A program made the translations under genes and the position numbers. 64,000 bases of DNA, taken from Beverwykella pulmonaria (Eukaryota > Ascomycota > Dothideomycetes > Pleosporales > Melanommataceae). The stretch lies in the NCBI GenBank assembly GCA_001599595.1, contig BCHH01000005.1, forward strand, positions 1,619,552 through 1,683,551, in the 5' to 3' direction. Positions 48,335 to 58,975 of the stretch are shown piece by piece; position 1 is the first letter of the stretch, and each line of letters starts with the position of its first letter. The notes under the pieces were generated by a model, which did no database searches, was not told the origin of the DNA, and saw only the letters and a program-made list of their open reading frames with translations.

Positions 48335-48357
48335 GCTATCCATCTTGATATTGTACC

Positions 48358-49445
48358 ATGGCTTCAGCGCCTCTCAAGAACATAATCATCCTTGGTGTAT
48401 ATCTCTATTCCCTTCCACGGACCCATCACTCATACATCTAACGCTTCCAGGCCACCGGCTCAGTCGGGGCCCCCATCCTCGCTGCCCTCCTCGCCGAACC
48501 CGCCTTCATCATCACCATCCTGACGCGTGCCAGCTCTACCGCAACATTCCCACCCAACATCGCCGTGACCCGCATTTCAGACGCCTTCACGCTCTCCGAA
48601 CTGACCTCTGCCTTCCGCGGCCAAGATGCCGTCGTCGTCGCCACCGCTGGAACCCCCGTCACAACAGGAAATCTCGCCTACCGCCTCATCAACGCTTCTA
48701 TCGCGGCGGGCGTTAAGCGTTTCATTCCATCAGAATTCGGCGTCGATAACTTGCATCCACTAGCCCGGAAAATGAGCCCGATTTTTGATTCCAAGGGTGC
48801 TATGTTAGAGTACTTGATGAAGAAGGCTGAGGAGTCAGACGGGAAGTTTTCATGGACGACCTTCTGTCCCGGGTCGTGGACGGACTGGTGATTTCTCTCC
48901 TATTCCCCTCTTGCCGATGAACCGGTAGAGAAGCAACGCTAATCGCACATATCACCAGGGCCCTCAACCCCCCCATCAGCGGATTCTTCTACTCCCTCTC
49001 ACTTCCTGCCCGTCGTGTCACGCTCTACGACTCAGGGAAATCGCGCTTCTCCTGCACCACCTCTGTGAATACCGGTCTCGCCGTTGCGAAATCCCTCCTC
49101 CATGCCTCCAGCACCGCCAATGCACAGATCTTCCTTTCGGACTTTGTCTCTTCCCAGCGCGAGATCCTCGCCGAAGTTGAAAAACAGCTCGGGCAGAAGT
49201 TTACTACAGAGGAAAAGGCGTCAGAGCCGAAATTGAAGGAGTTGAGAGAGGCGTTTGATAGCGGCGATCATGATAAGGGGTATGAGTTGTTAGCGTTAAC
49301 GTTTGTGGCGGATGTGGGGACGGAGTTGGGGTATGATTTTGAGAATGCAAAGGCGAAGGAGGTCTGGAATGAGAGGTTGGGTTTGCCAAAGGTTACGCTA
49401 GAGGAGGTTGTTAGTGAGGCACTTGTTTATTTGAAGAAGAACTAG
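48358..49445 (+). CDS. NmrA-like/isoflavone-reductase-like NAD(P)-binding protein (3 exons)
   Basis: Exons 48358-48396, 48451-48887 and 48959-49445 (320 aa), introns 54 and 71 bp. Joining exon 1 to exon 2 completes the Rossmann motif IIILGATGSVGAPIL. Further family features are TRAS at the end of the second strand (cofactor discrimination), the QDAVVVATAG strand, and GVKRFIPSEFGVD, which is the signature of the NmrA/PCBER/isoflavone reductase group. The C-terminal half has the substrate lobe typical of fungal members (PISGFFYSL, SVNTGLAVAKSLLHA). Members are either NAD(P)H-dependent reductases in specialised metabolism or redox-sensing regulators. The catalytic Lys (VKRF) is present, so reduction is plausible. 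Confidence 0.87.
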
Positions 49446-50019
49446 ATAGCGGAGGATGGGGAGAGTATAAGAGTTGAGTGGCGGTTGAGTTCAGGAGCAT
49501 AATATATATGCTACGATCGTTCCAATATTTTCCTTCGTGTCGGTGTTAGCATCGGTCTGAACTCAATGATCATGCTGTTGTACGGACTCTACTGTTACTC
49601 CCCCGAGTGCTTCTTCTTGGAATACAACGTTCGTCTGGAAACATGCTCTCTTAGACAAATGCCCTCCTGAAAGATCCAGCAGGGCAAAGTAAGACTACAC
49701 TCATGCTTTTTCCATCGTGCTAAGTCTGGTTGTATGCCCTACTGGTTGACGCGCATCACTTTGTATACATAGGTGAGAGCATAGAATCATTTCATAGAAA
49801 GTCGTTTGACTGCTACACTACTCATAGCGATCTTCTACTGCTCACGTTGAAAAGAAGGCAAGTATTTGTGCTGCATGCCACCACTAATATATCCACATTA
49901 CTTTCGAGGTAACTGAGGTCCATGCGAATTCATATTCCATCTCCTTCCCCCGTTCTAGACGAGTCACTCAAAAGTGGAACTCCTGAAATAGTGCCGTGCC
50001 CTAATATTGTGCGGGGTTC
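49446..50019. other. Intergenic; possible 3' extension of the AttH-like gene
   Basis: On the minus strand about 49908-49997 continues a protein-like reading (GTISGVPLLSDSSRTGEGDG) if a 39-bp intron beginning just before the stop at 50020 is spliced out. Otherwise nothing. Confidence 0.3.
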
Positions 50020-51151
50020 TCAAAAAGATGTGCTCTCACCGACGAAGGGATTGAACTTCTTGCCTTCGTGCTGTGTAATGATAATCGATGTGTCCTCTTT
50101 ACCGGAGACGGGCTTTACGAGAACATTGGCAGCATTCAGATCCTTGAAGCCTCGCTCGCATGTGAAGAATAATCCTTTGTCGTTCCTAGCAATGTGGGCG
50201 TTAGCGGAAATCATGCCAGCATGGTCGACGGAGTATGAGAATCCCGAATCTCCAACTACTACGTGAGCATGGCCCCAGTAGTAATCTTTGACAATCTGCT
50301 GGAATGGCCAGCCGCTCCACTCGTGGTCGTAATAGCCGATACTGGAGGAGAAAGAGAGGGACTTATTCCCAGTGATGAATTGTGTGGAGGCGTCGGCGTC
50401 GAGAACGCTGTTGGCCCATCTTAGATACGGTGCAGCTTTCAAGGTCTCTCGCGAGGCATGAGTGATATTGGTACAGAGCAAAAAAATAGAGCAGTCTGAA
50501 ACCAGCCGCCAGCGCACTACAGAAATTGCAATTGATGTGGAGGACGTACGCCTTCAGCTTCAAGCAGCCTCTTACGCCAACAGTGGGGTTGTCGACCTCC
50601 ACGATGGAACCGGCATCACCTGAGGCTTCAGCGTATCCAGTGAAGGTGAATTCTGGGGTGATCCAATGACCAGAAATGAGATTGCCATTCATTTTGACTT
50701 TTGCTGCTACATCGTCACCCTTGGCGGTGACGATCAGCGTGGGTATGGACGATCCGCCAGCAAAGGTCAAGGAAATGTCAACGCTGACAGCGTTACCAGG
50801 CGTCGTGCAGAGAGGGACTAATAGTAGGAGAACAGCGCCAGCGAGTGGAATTTTAGACGGCTCAAATAAGTTACTCACAGCTGTTGTTCATAGTGAGAGA
50901 GAAGATGGTGACGACCGACTCATTTATGTTAATCGGATTGACGGCGTCGAAGTACCACCGGTCAAATCTAGTGCAGTTGAGAGCGGGTATGACTTTGGGA
51001 AACTCGAGCACATTGTTCAAGACGCCCTGGAAGGAAGCCGCCTCGTACTGTGCTGTGACTGAGTCTCATAGATCTTGTTGTTGAAGTTCCAGGCAACGGA
51101 GGCGGCACCCACCGCTACCAGAGCGCCGGGAAGATAGCTGAAGGGCTTCAT
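50020..51151 (-). CDS. AttH/CrtC-like (fungal Diels-Alderase-type) protein, irregular model
   Basis: Minus-strand pieces give the N-terminal beta-domain of the AttH/hydroxyneurosporene-synthase-like family: VIPALNCTRFDRWYFDAVNP; ISGHWITPEFTFTGYAEASG; GSIVEVDNPTVGVRG; PYLRWANSVLDADASTQF; and IGYYDHEWSGWPFQQIVKDY with YWGHAHVVVGD. Likely exons are 51151-51113, 51047-50879, 50817-about 50550 and about 50480-50020. The first two junctions fit. Between the third and fourth pieces I find no donor/acceptor pair that keeps the expected residues and phase, so the gene may carry an indel or have an unusual intron. The usual C-terminal domain is also short. Relatives include cyclases of fungal polyketide-nonribosomal pathways and carotenoid hydratases. 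Function here is unknown. Confidence 0.5.
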
Positions 51152-52397
51152 GATGGAATCTCTGCCAATGGAAGTGGTAGTCAGGAAATAATGTACCGAA
51201 AGAGCGTAGAAAGTGTGAGAGCGAGTGTGTGGGGAAAGAGAATGGTGAAGATAGAAAGGAGAAAGGAGCGAAATGGGCAGAAAATATAGGCGACGAGGCA
51301 ACGAGAGGTTTACTCTATTGAGTCTCGCGAGCCTGTGAGGTGGGAGAGGAAAGTGGGGGTTTGGGAGAGCAGAAGCGATGGTGAAAGCGAGTTCGTACGG
51401 CGAAGGAGTGGCTGGGCAAGGCAATAGAGAGGTCGGACGTCAGACGCTAGACCCCGGGTATTAGGTGGTAAGCTCAATAATCTCGTAATGGGCTGGCTGG
51501 CGTGATAATAGGAATTTCCGTCTCTCGGAGCCCCGCCCTGGAATCTGGTAGAAGGACTGCAAAGTCGTTGATGCTTATATATCGGTCAGGGTGTGGACTA
51601 GCAACACATCCTCTATCATGAACTTTGGAGTCAGCTCCCCGGCCGAGCCCATTTCACTGCACGGTTCAAACGCTGTAAAATTTGACCAGCGACCAAAGAG
51701 CAACATGCGACACGCAACATGGACTGCCGAAACGGAAGGGTGATGTAACAGCGCCCACAGCACGCTTGGTGAGATGGGAAGCTGGTCCCAGCATGCGACC
51801 CAGAGATAGATATTGCCCTATATTGCGCCCTAATATGCACCATAACGCACTTGGTGGTCTCAAGTATGCTGTAGTCCGTCGAAGCAATCAATAGAACAGG
51901 TTCAGCACGTTATTTGGGGCCAACCGAGACCAATATGCGCTGTCTGAGTCTCGCAAGCGCTTCAATCAGAAGCTTTCAAGATCTTTTAGAGCGGGGAAGA
52001 GAGTTCAAGACGCGAACACCACGAAGACAATTTCATCTGAAAGTGCCTGAGAGTATTCTCAGGCATGAGGAAGCACTAGGATATGTCAGAGTAGATCTCC
52101 CAGAATGTGTGAAAGTCATTTTGGTACAGTAAGTCCTATTTTTCCCAATGTATTTCCAGTCACGACAATCAAGAATCACAGTTTCAAACAATTCTGAGCG
52201 AACTCTTTTCTCATTCCCCTTTTCCACTACCAAAAAACAAAAACAAAACAACAAGCCTATCTACAAATCTCGCGAGCAACCGATTCCCCCAATATTTACA
52301 GATGTAGCCGATCCACCCGCAACCACCTTCCGCGATACGAGACAGTCTGAAGCGCGGTCCATCTTTCCATATCTACATCATAGCCAAAAGAGGCTAT
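51152..52397. other. Intergenic, no supported gene
   Basis: Promoter of the AttH-like gene and 3' flank of the repeat-protein gene. Frames lack motifs. Confidence 0.4.
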
Positions 52398-53960
52398 CTA
52401 TTCCTCAAGAACCGGCGGGGCGGTGGGGAGCGGGAAGTCAGTTGGGAAACCGCTGGGGAAGCCCGCTTTCGACGGAGTCAGTATGTTTTCTTCAAAGTTC
52501 TATATGAAGGAGGTTACTTACGGAAGCCGGAGGGGAAGGCAGTTGGGCGGGGACGATCAGTAGGGAAGCCGGAGGGGAAGGCAGTTGGGCGGGGACGATC
52601 AGTGGGGAAGCCGGAAGCTGCACTGCAGTCAGTATGTCTCCTTCAAAGTCGTGTACAAAGGTGGTAGTCTCTAGTGAGGAATATGCAAGCAATCGATGCT
52701 GCCACAGTAAAGCTACCTCTAATAGATGTAGCAAGGCTTTATAGGATCAAATTGATCCTCTTAGCTCTGCGCTAGATCTGCGTGCGGTATTCCTCACTAG
52801 ACAAAGGCTCCTTTGTATGGGCGGGATCACTTACGGAAGCCGGAAGGGAAGCCCGTGGGACGGGGACGGCCGGTTCCTGAAGGACGTCCCGAGGGGCGAA
52901 CGGTCGGGAATCCGCTGGGGAGCTGACGCTCCTCAATCTCGGGGGCAGCAGACTCAGTTGGATGAGGCCTAGCTGAGTGAGAAGGCCAAGGAGAGTGAGA
53001 AGGGAAACCACCGGTCGGGGTAGGACGCGGCGAGTGCGAGTGCTTGCCGGTTGGGAGCGGGGGCAGATCAGTTGGAAGACCGGTAGGGTGGGGTCGCTCT
53101 GAGTGGGAAGGGCGAACAGTGGGCAGCACAGTTGGGAGGGCACGCTCCTCAATCTCAGCAGACTCAGTTGGGTGAGGCTTGGCCGAGTGAGAAGGCCAAG
53201 GGGAGTGAGAAGGGAACCCACCAGTCGGGGTAGGACGCGGTGAGTGCGAAGGCCTGGGGCCGGTTGGGAGCGGGGGCAGATCCGTGGGCAACCCAGTTGG
53301 GTGAGGATGCTCAGAGTGAGACGGGCGAACCGTGGGGCGGACGCTGGGCAGCTCAGTTGGGAGGTCGCGCTCCTCAATATCAGCAGACTCAGTTGGGTGA
53401 GGCCTGGCCGAGTGAGAAGGCCAAGGGGAGTGAGAAGGGAAACCACCGGTCGGGGTAGGACGCGGTGAGTGCGAAGGCCTGGGGCCGGTTGGGAGCGGAG
53501 GCAGTCCAGTTGGGAGCGGGGGCAGATCCGTGGGCAACCCAGTCGGGTGAGGACGCTCAGAGTGAGACGGGCGAACCGTGGGGCGGACGCTGGGAAACTC
53601 AGTTGGGAGGTCGCGCTCCTCAATATCAGCAGACCCAGTTGGGTGAGGCCTGGGCGAGTGAGAAGGCCTAGGGGAGTGAGAAGGGAAACCACCGGTCGGG
53701 GTAGGACGGGGCGAGTGAGAAGGACGAGGGGAGTGCGAAGGCCTGGGGCCGGTTGGGAGCGGGGGCAAATCCGTGGGCAACCCAGTTGGGTGAGGACGCC
53801 CAGAGTGCGAAGGGCGGCCGCTCGGGAGTCCACTAGGAGCCTGACGCTCAACGATAGGGGCGGCCAGGGCGCTGAAAAGAATTAGCTGACATGTTGGAGA
53901 AATGGTGGTGAGGGGAAGTGGTTACCCGGCGGCCATGAGAGCGAGAATGGAGAACCTCAT
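52398..53960 (-). CDS. Secreted Pro/Ser/His-rich tandem-repeat protein (4 exons)
   Basis: Exons 53960-53926, 53871-52835, 52617-52522 and 52465-52398 (411 aa), with phases kept at every junction. The signal peptide MRFSILALMAAGALAAP is followed by IVERQAPSG. Repeats of about 72-82 residues then follow, each opening with (I/E)EER-x-LP and continuing with VRPSHSERPHPTGLPTDLPP, PRPTPTGGFPSHSP and HPTES. The Glu-Arg sites fall at about R21, R98, R180, R255 and R327. Exon 3 carries two copies of FPTDRPRPTAFPSG, and exon 4 ends LPTAPPVLEE. Very low hydrophobicity and no Cys in the mature part point to an extended extracellular or cell-wall protein. A precursor cut after the Glu-Arg motifs is an alternative. 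No KR or RR Kex2 sites are seen. Confidence 0.72.
52850..53830. repeat. In-gene tandem DNA repeats, period about 215-245 bp
   Basis: The exon 2 coding repeats are also strongly conserved at DNA level. For example, TTGGGAGCGGGGGCAGATC and GAGTGAGAAGGGAAACCACC recur four times. This suggests recent expansion or homogenisation and likely copy-number variation. A smaller 48-bp unit is repeated at about 52520-52617. Confidence 0.75.
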
Positions 53961-54065
53961 GTTGAAGAATGGATGTTGGACCGGTTGGTTGTAGTAGAAG
54001 AGCTGTTGAGGGAATGAAGCTGCTGCTAATGATCGTGGTGGTGATTCCAGGTCGAAGGATGTCCG

Positions 54066-54074
54066 CCCTTTATA
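54066..54074 (-). promoter_or_regulatory. TATA box of the repeat-protein gene
   Basis: GGTATAAAGGGCGG on the minus strand, about 110 bp before the ATG at 53960, a suitable distance for a fungal core promoter. Confidence 0.45.
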
Positions 54075-56693
54075 CCTGAGTCTGAACAATCTGAATATAC
54101 ACTTGAGTTCTGGCCACTTGCTGCGATGAGCCCATCACCAGGGCTACATCATGCAATTTCTTGTTCCTGGGGAAGGTTTTTCCGATGGAGAAGAAATAGA
54201 TGAGGCTCAATATCTTCCCTGGGCCTGCGGTTGCTACATGCTCTGCAAAAATCCTTGAGAGGCAAACGTTGGAGACGGCACGTTTTCCCCATCCGTAGCA
54301 AATTTCCGGCATGTAGATGTCGGGGTAGCACAGAAACGTGCGGGGAAGCTACATCAAGCTGCATCGGAGTGCATCGGGGAGTGCAAGTTAGATTGATGTA
54401 GAGATTGACCAGGTTTATTCCGATGGCAAGCTTTTCATATGGAGCATCAAGCAATTTTCAGTCCAAGAATAGACGGCCGATGGTGTCCTTTGAGTAGCTG
54501 TCCAATTGTCGTCGCGTAACTGTGCCGGCTATTTGGGTGGAATGGCGATTTTTGTAAATTTGGCCTTCTTCCTATATGACACCCAATAGGAAGGGAAATT
54601 GACCGGTGGCCGAGAATAATTTCAACATGTGAGTTGAACTCAGCAGCAAAAGCCGACATCATGTCGACATGGCGGGCCGTTGAGGCAAATATTCCTTCTC
54701 GATCTCGCGATGCAGACGGCAGGGTTGTTTAGCCATCTGAGTTCCGTTGCATAGAGCACGCCATAGAACAACAGACTCAGCGAAGATGACACAAGAAATG
54801 AACTTGCCCAGTACTATGGCGAACGCCGGTCGCCTGAAGCGCTGACGACGACTCTCTTGGCTTGCGCCAAAGCTTAGGTAGAAATGGATATTGCGATGAG
54901 ACAAAACCGAGAATGTGAGGAAACCCGCAGGCGGTGGAGTGAGCAAACCAGGAATTAACCAAGATGAAAATTTCGTGATGTGCAACGTCAATCTCCAGAT
55001 TCCATAACAGGTGATGATGTATATGAGATTGCATTAGGACCTGTGAGAAGGAAAAGGTGCCACGAGGCAATTTCCACCACGCTTCATCCGACGCGCACAC
55101 GTGGGAATAAAAAGAAAAAGAGTAGCTCCTTCATACCTACTATACACTTTCATCTTTGTTTCCCGCACATCTGATCACAGCGATAGGCGGCGGATGTTGC
55201 AGCCAGCATACGACTCATCTGGGGCGCTCTCTCTATGACTTTGCCCGGGGCTCTCTCTGGCCTACCGATCCAATTGACGTGCGTCTTGCGCTGGCATCTA
55301 AAACGCCCCCCTTGTTGGTAAGGTGAAGGCCTCGATGTAGTTGAATTAAAGGTAATATAGCATAGACGTAAGCTTCGTGGACGACATGAGGCTAGCCCGG
55401 AGAATAAAGTGGGTCAACCAAATTGTGCTTTTCCTGATTGGCTGGCATAAAAAAGGTTCCTGAATTCTTCCGACGTCCTAGGTTCCCCATTCCCCGCAGT
55501 CCAACGTCGCCTCATACTGCCCCGGAAAACAAGCATGCAGGAAAGTTAACCCATAATTCAGTCGATCCTCTTAGCCACCTGCTAAAATCTCTGCGCTGGG
55601 TAAGTGTGGAAGTTACCGTGCAGTGACGTCCATCCCTGTATGTATAGTACTGGAACTAAGCACCTATTCAGCATTATACACCTTCTACGAATAACATTAT
55701 GCAAAGAGGGAATGTGTAAGAAGTATTGGGTACGTATTTTTGTCCCATGCATATTCTTACACCTGGATCGATCCGACACAAGGCCAATTAAATATGTGGT
55801 ACAGGGCTTGAACTTAATTAATCATCACCATCCCATGCTGCAACCACCCCATCAGAGCCCGACCTGTTTGAACCCTTCTCGAACCAAAAAACTTTGATCA
55901 CTTCATTTCGCCCTCGTGTGGCAAACAATCTACTGTACACTTTCGAGAGTGAAATTCCACCAACGCCATTCGAACCACCATCCCATCCCTCCGAATGGAA
56001 AGGGCTATCGCATCAATAGTCCATTTCCACAGATTTGTGGCAACCTGCCAGTGTGTCTGATGCCGCTCTGGATACCTCAGCAAGGTATGGGTTGAAATGG
56101 CAAACTGTGAGGAGTAGTGTATGCTGAAATCGTGGTACATGTTGATCAAGAGCAATGCAGCTACTTCCCTGGAGGGCTTTAGGAATTATGGAGTATATCC
56201 GCAATAGAGAAAGAATAAAAGTACAAGAATGAGATGGAAAATTCAGTGGGTGATAACTTGAGCGCAGGAATTTGCAGCTACGCCCCCACAGCCGCATTGT
56301 AGCAAGTGATTCCCTCCAAAGTAGTAATCGTCCCAACTCAACCAAAGCTCCTTGCTCTCCCATCTAGGCTCGTCTGAACTTTCAATACTATTCTCACTGT
56401 CACCGTTTGTGCAATCACAGTCAGAGTCCCGTCAGCCCCTCAACTGAACCGCAGCGTCTCACTGCACACTCTAGGCTCCCCCCTCCCTCACGTCCCCTGA
56501 ACCGCCACCAGAACGCAAAACGCAGAATACTTTGACGATTCAACGCAAAAACTCACTGGAATTTTCAGTTCCTTCCATTACCCTCGTTCCATTCTCATAA
56601 TCACGCAGTCCATCAGCTCCGCATTCCTACCCTCATGCTCCTCCACCATCTCCTCCGAACCCTTACACCCTCGTAACAACCGCCAACGTACAT
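54075..56693. other. Intergenic, no supported gene
   Basis: Frames on both strands (54149-54454, 54659-55100, 55604-55897, 56013-56363) show no motifs or signal peptides with splice support. Nothing recognised. Confidence 0.4.
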
Positions 56694-56885
56694 CTACACT
56701 ACCGACAGCAGCTCCTTCTCCTTACCTTCGAAGACCCACAACCTCGCTGGCTCATCGTATTCCCTCCCACATTGCTCGCAGTATTCGCCAACCGCAATGT
56801 TCCCCAGCCGCAGCATGGCCTTCGGATATCTCTCGATGAGCCATTCATCAGCGGGAAAATAACGATGAGTGTAACACAGAGGCAT
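56694..56885 (-). CDS. Small hypothetical protein with CxxC
   Basis: 63 codons from the ATG at 56885. The sequence is protein-like: MPLCYTHRYFPADEWLIERY, then GEYCEQCGREYDEPARLWVF. The CEQC pair could bind a metal. An AG just upstream of the ATG (TTATAG) could be an acceptor, so an upstream exon may be missing. No family recognised. Confidence 0.35.
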   Translation of the reverse strand: MPLCYTHRYFPADEWLIERYPKAMLRLGNIAVGEYCEQCGREYDEPARLWVFEGKEKELLSVV

Positions 56886-57270
56886 GGTTGCTATAATCTA
56901 GTTAGGCTGCAATGTCTGCTCTATACCTCAAGCTTTGATGTCGTGAATCCGGATGTTCGGACAAAGAAGGGACAATCTGGGACAACGAGTAATGCGTTTC
57001 TCCCAAAATCACTGCAGTTCACATCGTGTCGCAGTGTTAGATTTAGTTCACTTGTGGAACGGAAGTAGCGGTCGTAAGGTTCTGCAACGCCATTGTAGCT
57101 AGAAGTTTACAGCTTGGTCTGTCCTAAACTCTGTCGTATTTGCCTAGATTTGTTATGACAAAGTATGGATCCACTGCGGATGGATCCTTAATTCCAGCCA
57201 AGAATACTGTATAACTACCCCTATAGTCTGCTGCAGTTCGAATAAATTTCCTTCAACCGAGATTCGTTCT
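56886..57270. other. Intergenic
   Basis: Nothing recognised. Confidence 0.35.
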
Positions 57271-58341
57271 TCAAGACTGCACATCCAACCTCCACTCCCT
57301 CAGCTCAAAGTCCCCCATAACTCCATAATGATCCGTAACCCACTCCGGCTGCCCTTCGTCCTTCATCTGCTGCCTCCTCTCCTCCACGACCATGACACCA
57401 GCGCCAATATGTTCGAACTTGTTCGGTGCCACACTCCCGCAAAAGAGGATCTTGTCCATTCGACTGCATCCAAACCTCTCCCTCTCGCCTTCCCGGCTCT
57501 GGTATCCCCATGTGTACCCATCGTCGCTATCTTCAGTGCCACCGAGCTCGAGATATGCATCCTTGAGACCGTTATCCGAATGCAGGGTCCGATCAAAGGG
57601 CTGTATGGCGTTCAAATCGCCCGCCAACAAAGCCGCTGCTACATTTGCTCCGTGTAGGTATTTTGCCGCGGCGTCCATTTGTAGCGGGCGGACAGGCGGA
57701 TCAGCAACGAGGGACTCGAGGTGTACGTTGCAAAGTCTAAGAAATTTCTTCTCTCCATCTCTACCCTTATCGCTATCCTCGGCACCACAAAGCCCAATAT
57801 CGACAAACAGCCCATCCCTCTCAAACTTGCTAATCCATGGCACACGAAACACGCTTTCGATCCTCAGCCGCCGATCTACGAGCATCGTGGTTCCGTAAAA
57901 AGGGCTCAACCATTCGCGGTTATCGAAGTCGGTGATAAAGAATCGTTTCTTGACCCATGAAGCCTCTCTGATCTGCTGTAAATCCGACTGCCCCATCTCC
58001 TGCAAGAAAATGACAATCGGCGTATCTACCGGTGTCAACGATACTAAATCATTGAGATACACAAGTGCGGCGCACATGCGCTCTTCAATGAACGGGCTGA
58101 GGATGTCTATATTCCAAGATACGAGGCGAATGGTTGAGGCATTCACAGGCGTGGATGCTGAAGTTCCGGGATCTCCCGAGGATGAGGTTGCTAGCGGACT
58201 AGATATTTCGACCCACGATTTGGTATCATGGCTCCAGTAGCTCTGAGGCTGTGGTTTGTAGAACTCATCGTCGAGTTCCTGGGCGGGACCTGCAGAAAGA
58301 GCGGCAGTCAGTGAAGCCAGAATCGGGTTTGGGGCCGACAT
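57271..58341 (-). CDS. Endonuclease/exonuclease/phosphatase protein, TDP2-like
   Basis: A single exon of 356 aa. The ATG at 58341 was chosen since upstream in-frame codons lack an ATG. All core motifs of the Mg-dependent EEP superfamily are present: SWNID (N77), FLQE (E115), FYGTTMLVDRR, NVHLES (N205, H207), AGDLN (D242, N244) and TDHYG (D337, H338). WNID together with LQE and GDLN is closest to tyrosyl-DNA phosphodiesterase 2-like proteins, which remove 5'-linked topoisomerase II adducts. Fungal members are often annotated only as EEP domain proteins. The N-terminus (YKPQPQSYWSHDTKSWVEI) is typical of the fungal group. All catalytic residues are intact, so the enzyme should be active. Confidence 0.88.
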   Translation of the reverse strand: MSAPNPILASLTAALSAGPAQELDDEFYKPQPQSYWSHDTKSWVEISSPLATSSSGDPGTSASTPVNASTIRLVSWNIDILSPFIEERMCAALVYLNDLVSLTPVDTPIVIFLQEMGQSDLQQIREASWVKKRFFITDFDNREWLSPFYGTTMLVDRRLRIESVFRVPWISKFERDGLFVDIGLCGAEDSDKGRDGEKKFLRLCNVHLESLVADPPVRPLQMDAAAKYLHGANVAAALLAGDLNAIQPFDRTLHSDNGLKDAYLELGGTEDSDDGYTWGYQSREGERERFGCSRMDKILFCGSVAPNKFEHIGAGVMVVEERRQQMKDEGQPEWVTDHYGVMGDFELREWRLDVQS

Positions 58342-58975
58342 GGCATGCAAGTCGTAAAAAATCAAAATATAGACGAAGAGAGTCGTTCATGGAGAAGTCG
58401 ACGCACCTGGATTGAGCTTCCACGTGTTAGCTTCCACGTGCTATGTGCTGACGCGGGGTTTCTTTCGGAACAAAATGTTAAAAGTGGTTCCCTGCCGGAT
58501 GGAGAGAACATGCAGTAGTACGACAACGCGAGTGAATACGAGTGAAGAGTATTGTGCCTAACAGTCGAGTTGATTTCCAGGTGCTAGTTTGCCGATGCCG
58601 GGGTGCTTGTGGGAATGGCGCATCCTTGAATTGCTTGTGGAGTCACACTATGTATTCATCCTTTAACAATTCCCAGTTCACTATATAAGAAACACTGCAA
58701 CGACTCGATCAATGGCATTCCTATACGCTACGGCAATATTCCATGATAAACATACATTGCGCTGTCTAACTAGCTTGATGCCCTCCAACTCCCACCTTGC
58801 CGCAAAGATGCCAATCTCGGAGATCTCTGTACCCATGAACCACCCGAGCCCAATATCGCAAATATCCTTTTCTCGTTCGCTCGGAAAATGAGAACTATGA
58901 ATACACAGAGAAGCTCAAATATTTTAGAATACTGACACCTCTCAACTCCACTAAACAAAGATTATCGCCGCTCGC
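58342..58975. other. Intergenic
   Basis: Divergent 5' flank of the EEP gene and 3' flank of the SPT6 gene. Nothing else recognised. Confidence 0.45.

Noticed and set aside
52492..52734. 80-codon minus-strand frame near the repeat gene
   Set aside because: It is a shifted reading of exon 3 and its preceding intron.
52772..53851. Alternative 359-codon minus-strand frame through the repeats
   Set aside because: It is a shifted frame of the same repeats; the splice from the signal-peptide exon selects the other frame, which also carries the conserved EER motifs.
53240..53885. Plus-strand frames through the repeat array
   Set aside because: They arise from the antisense of the repeat-protein gene, whose signal peptide and introns support the minus strand.
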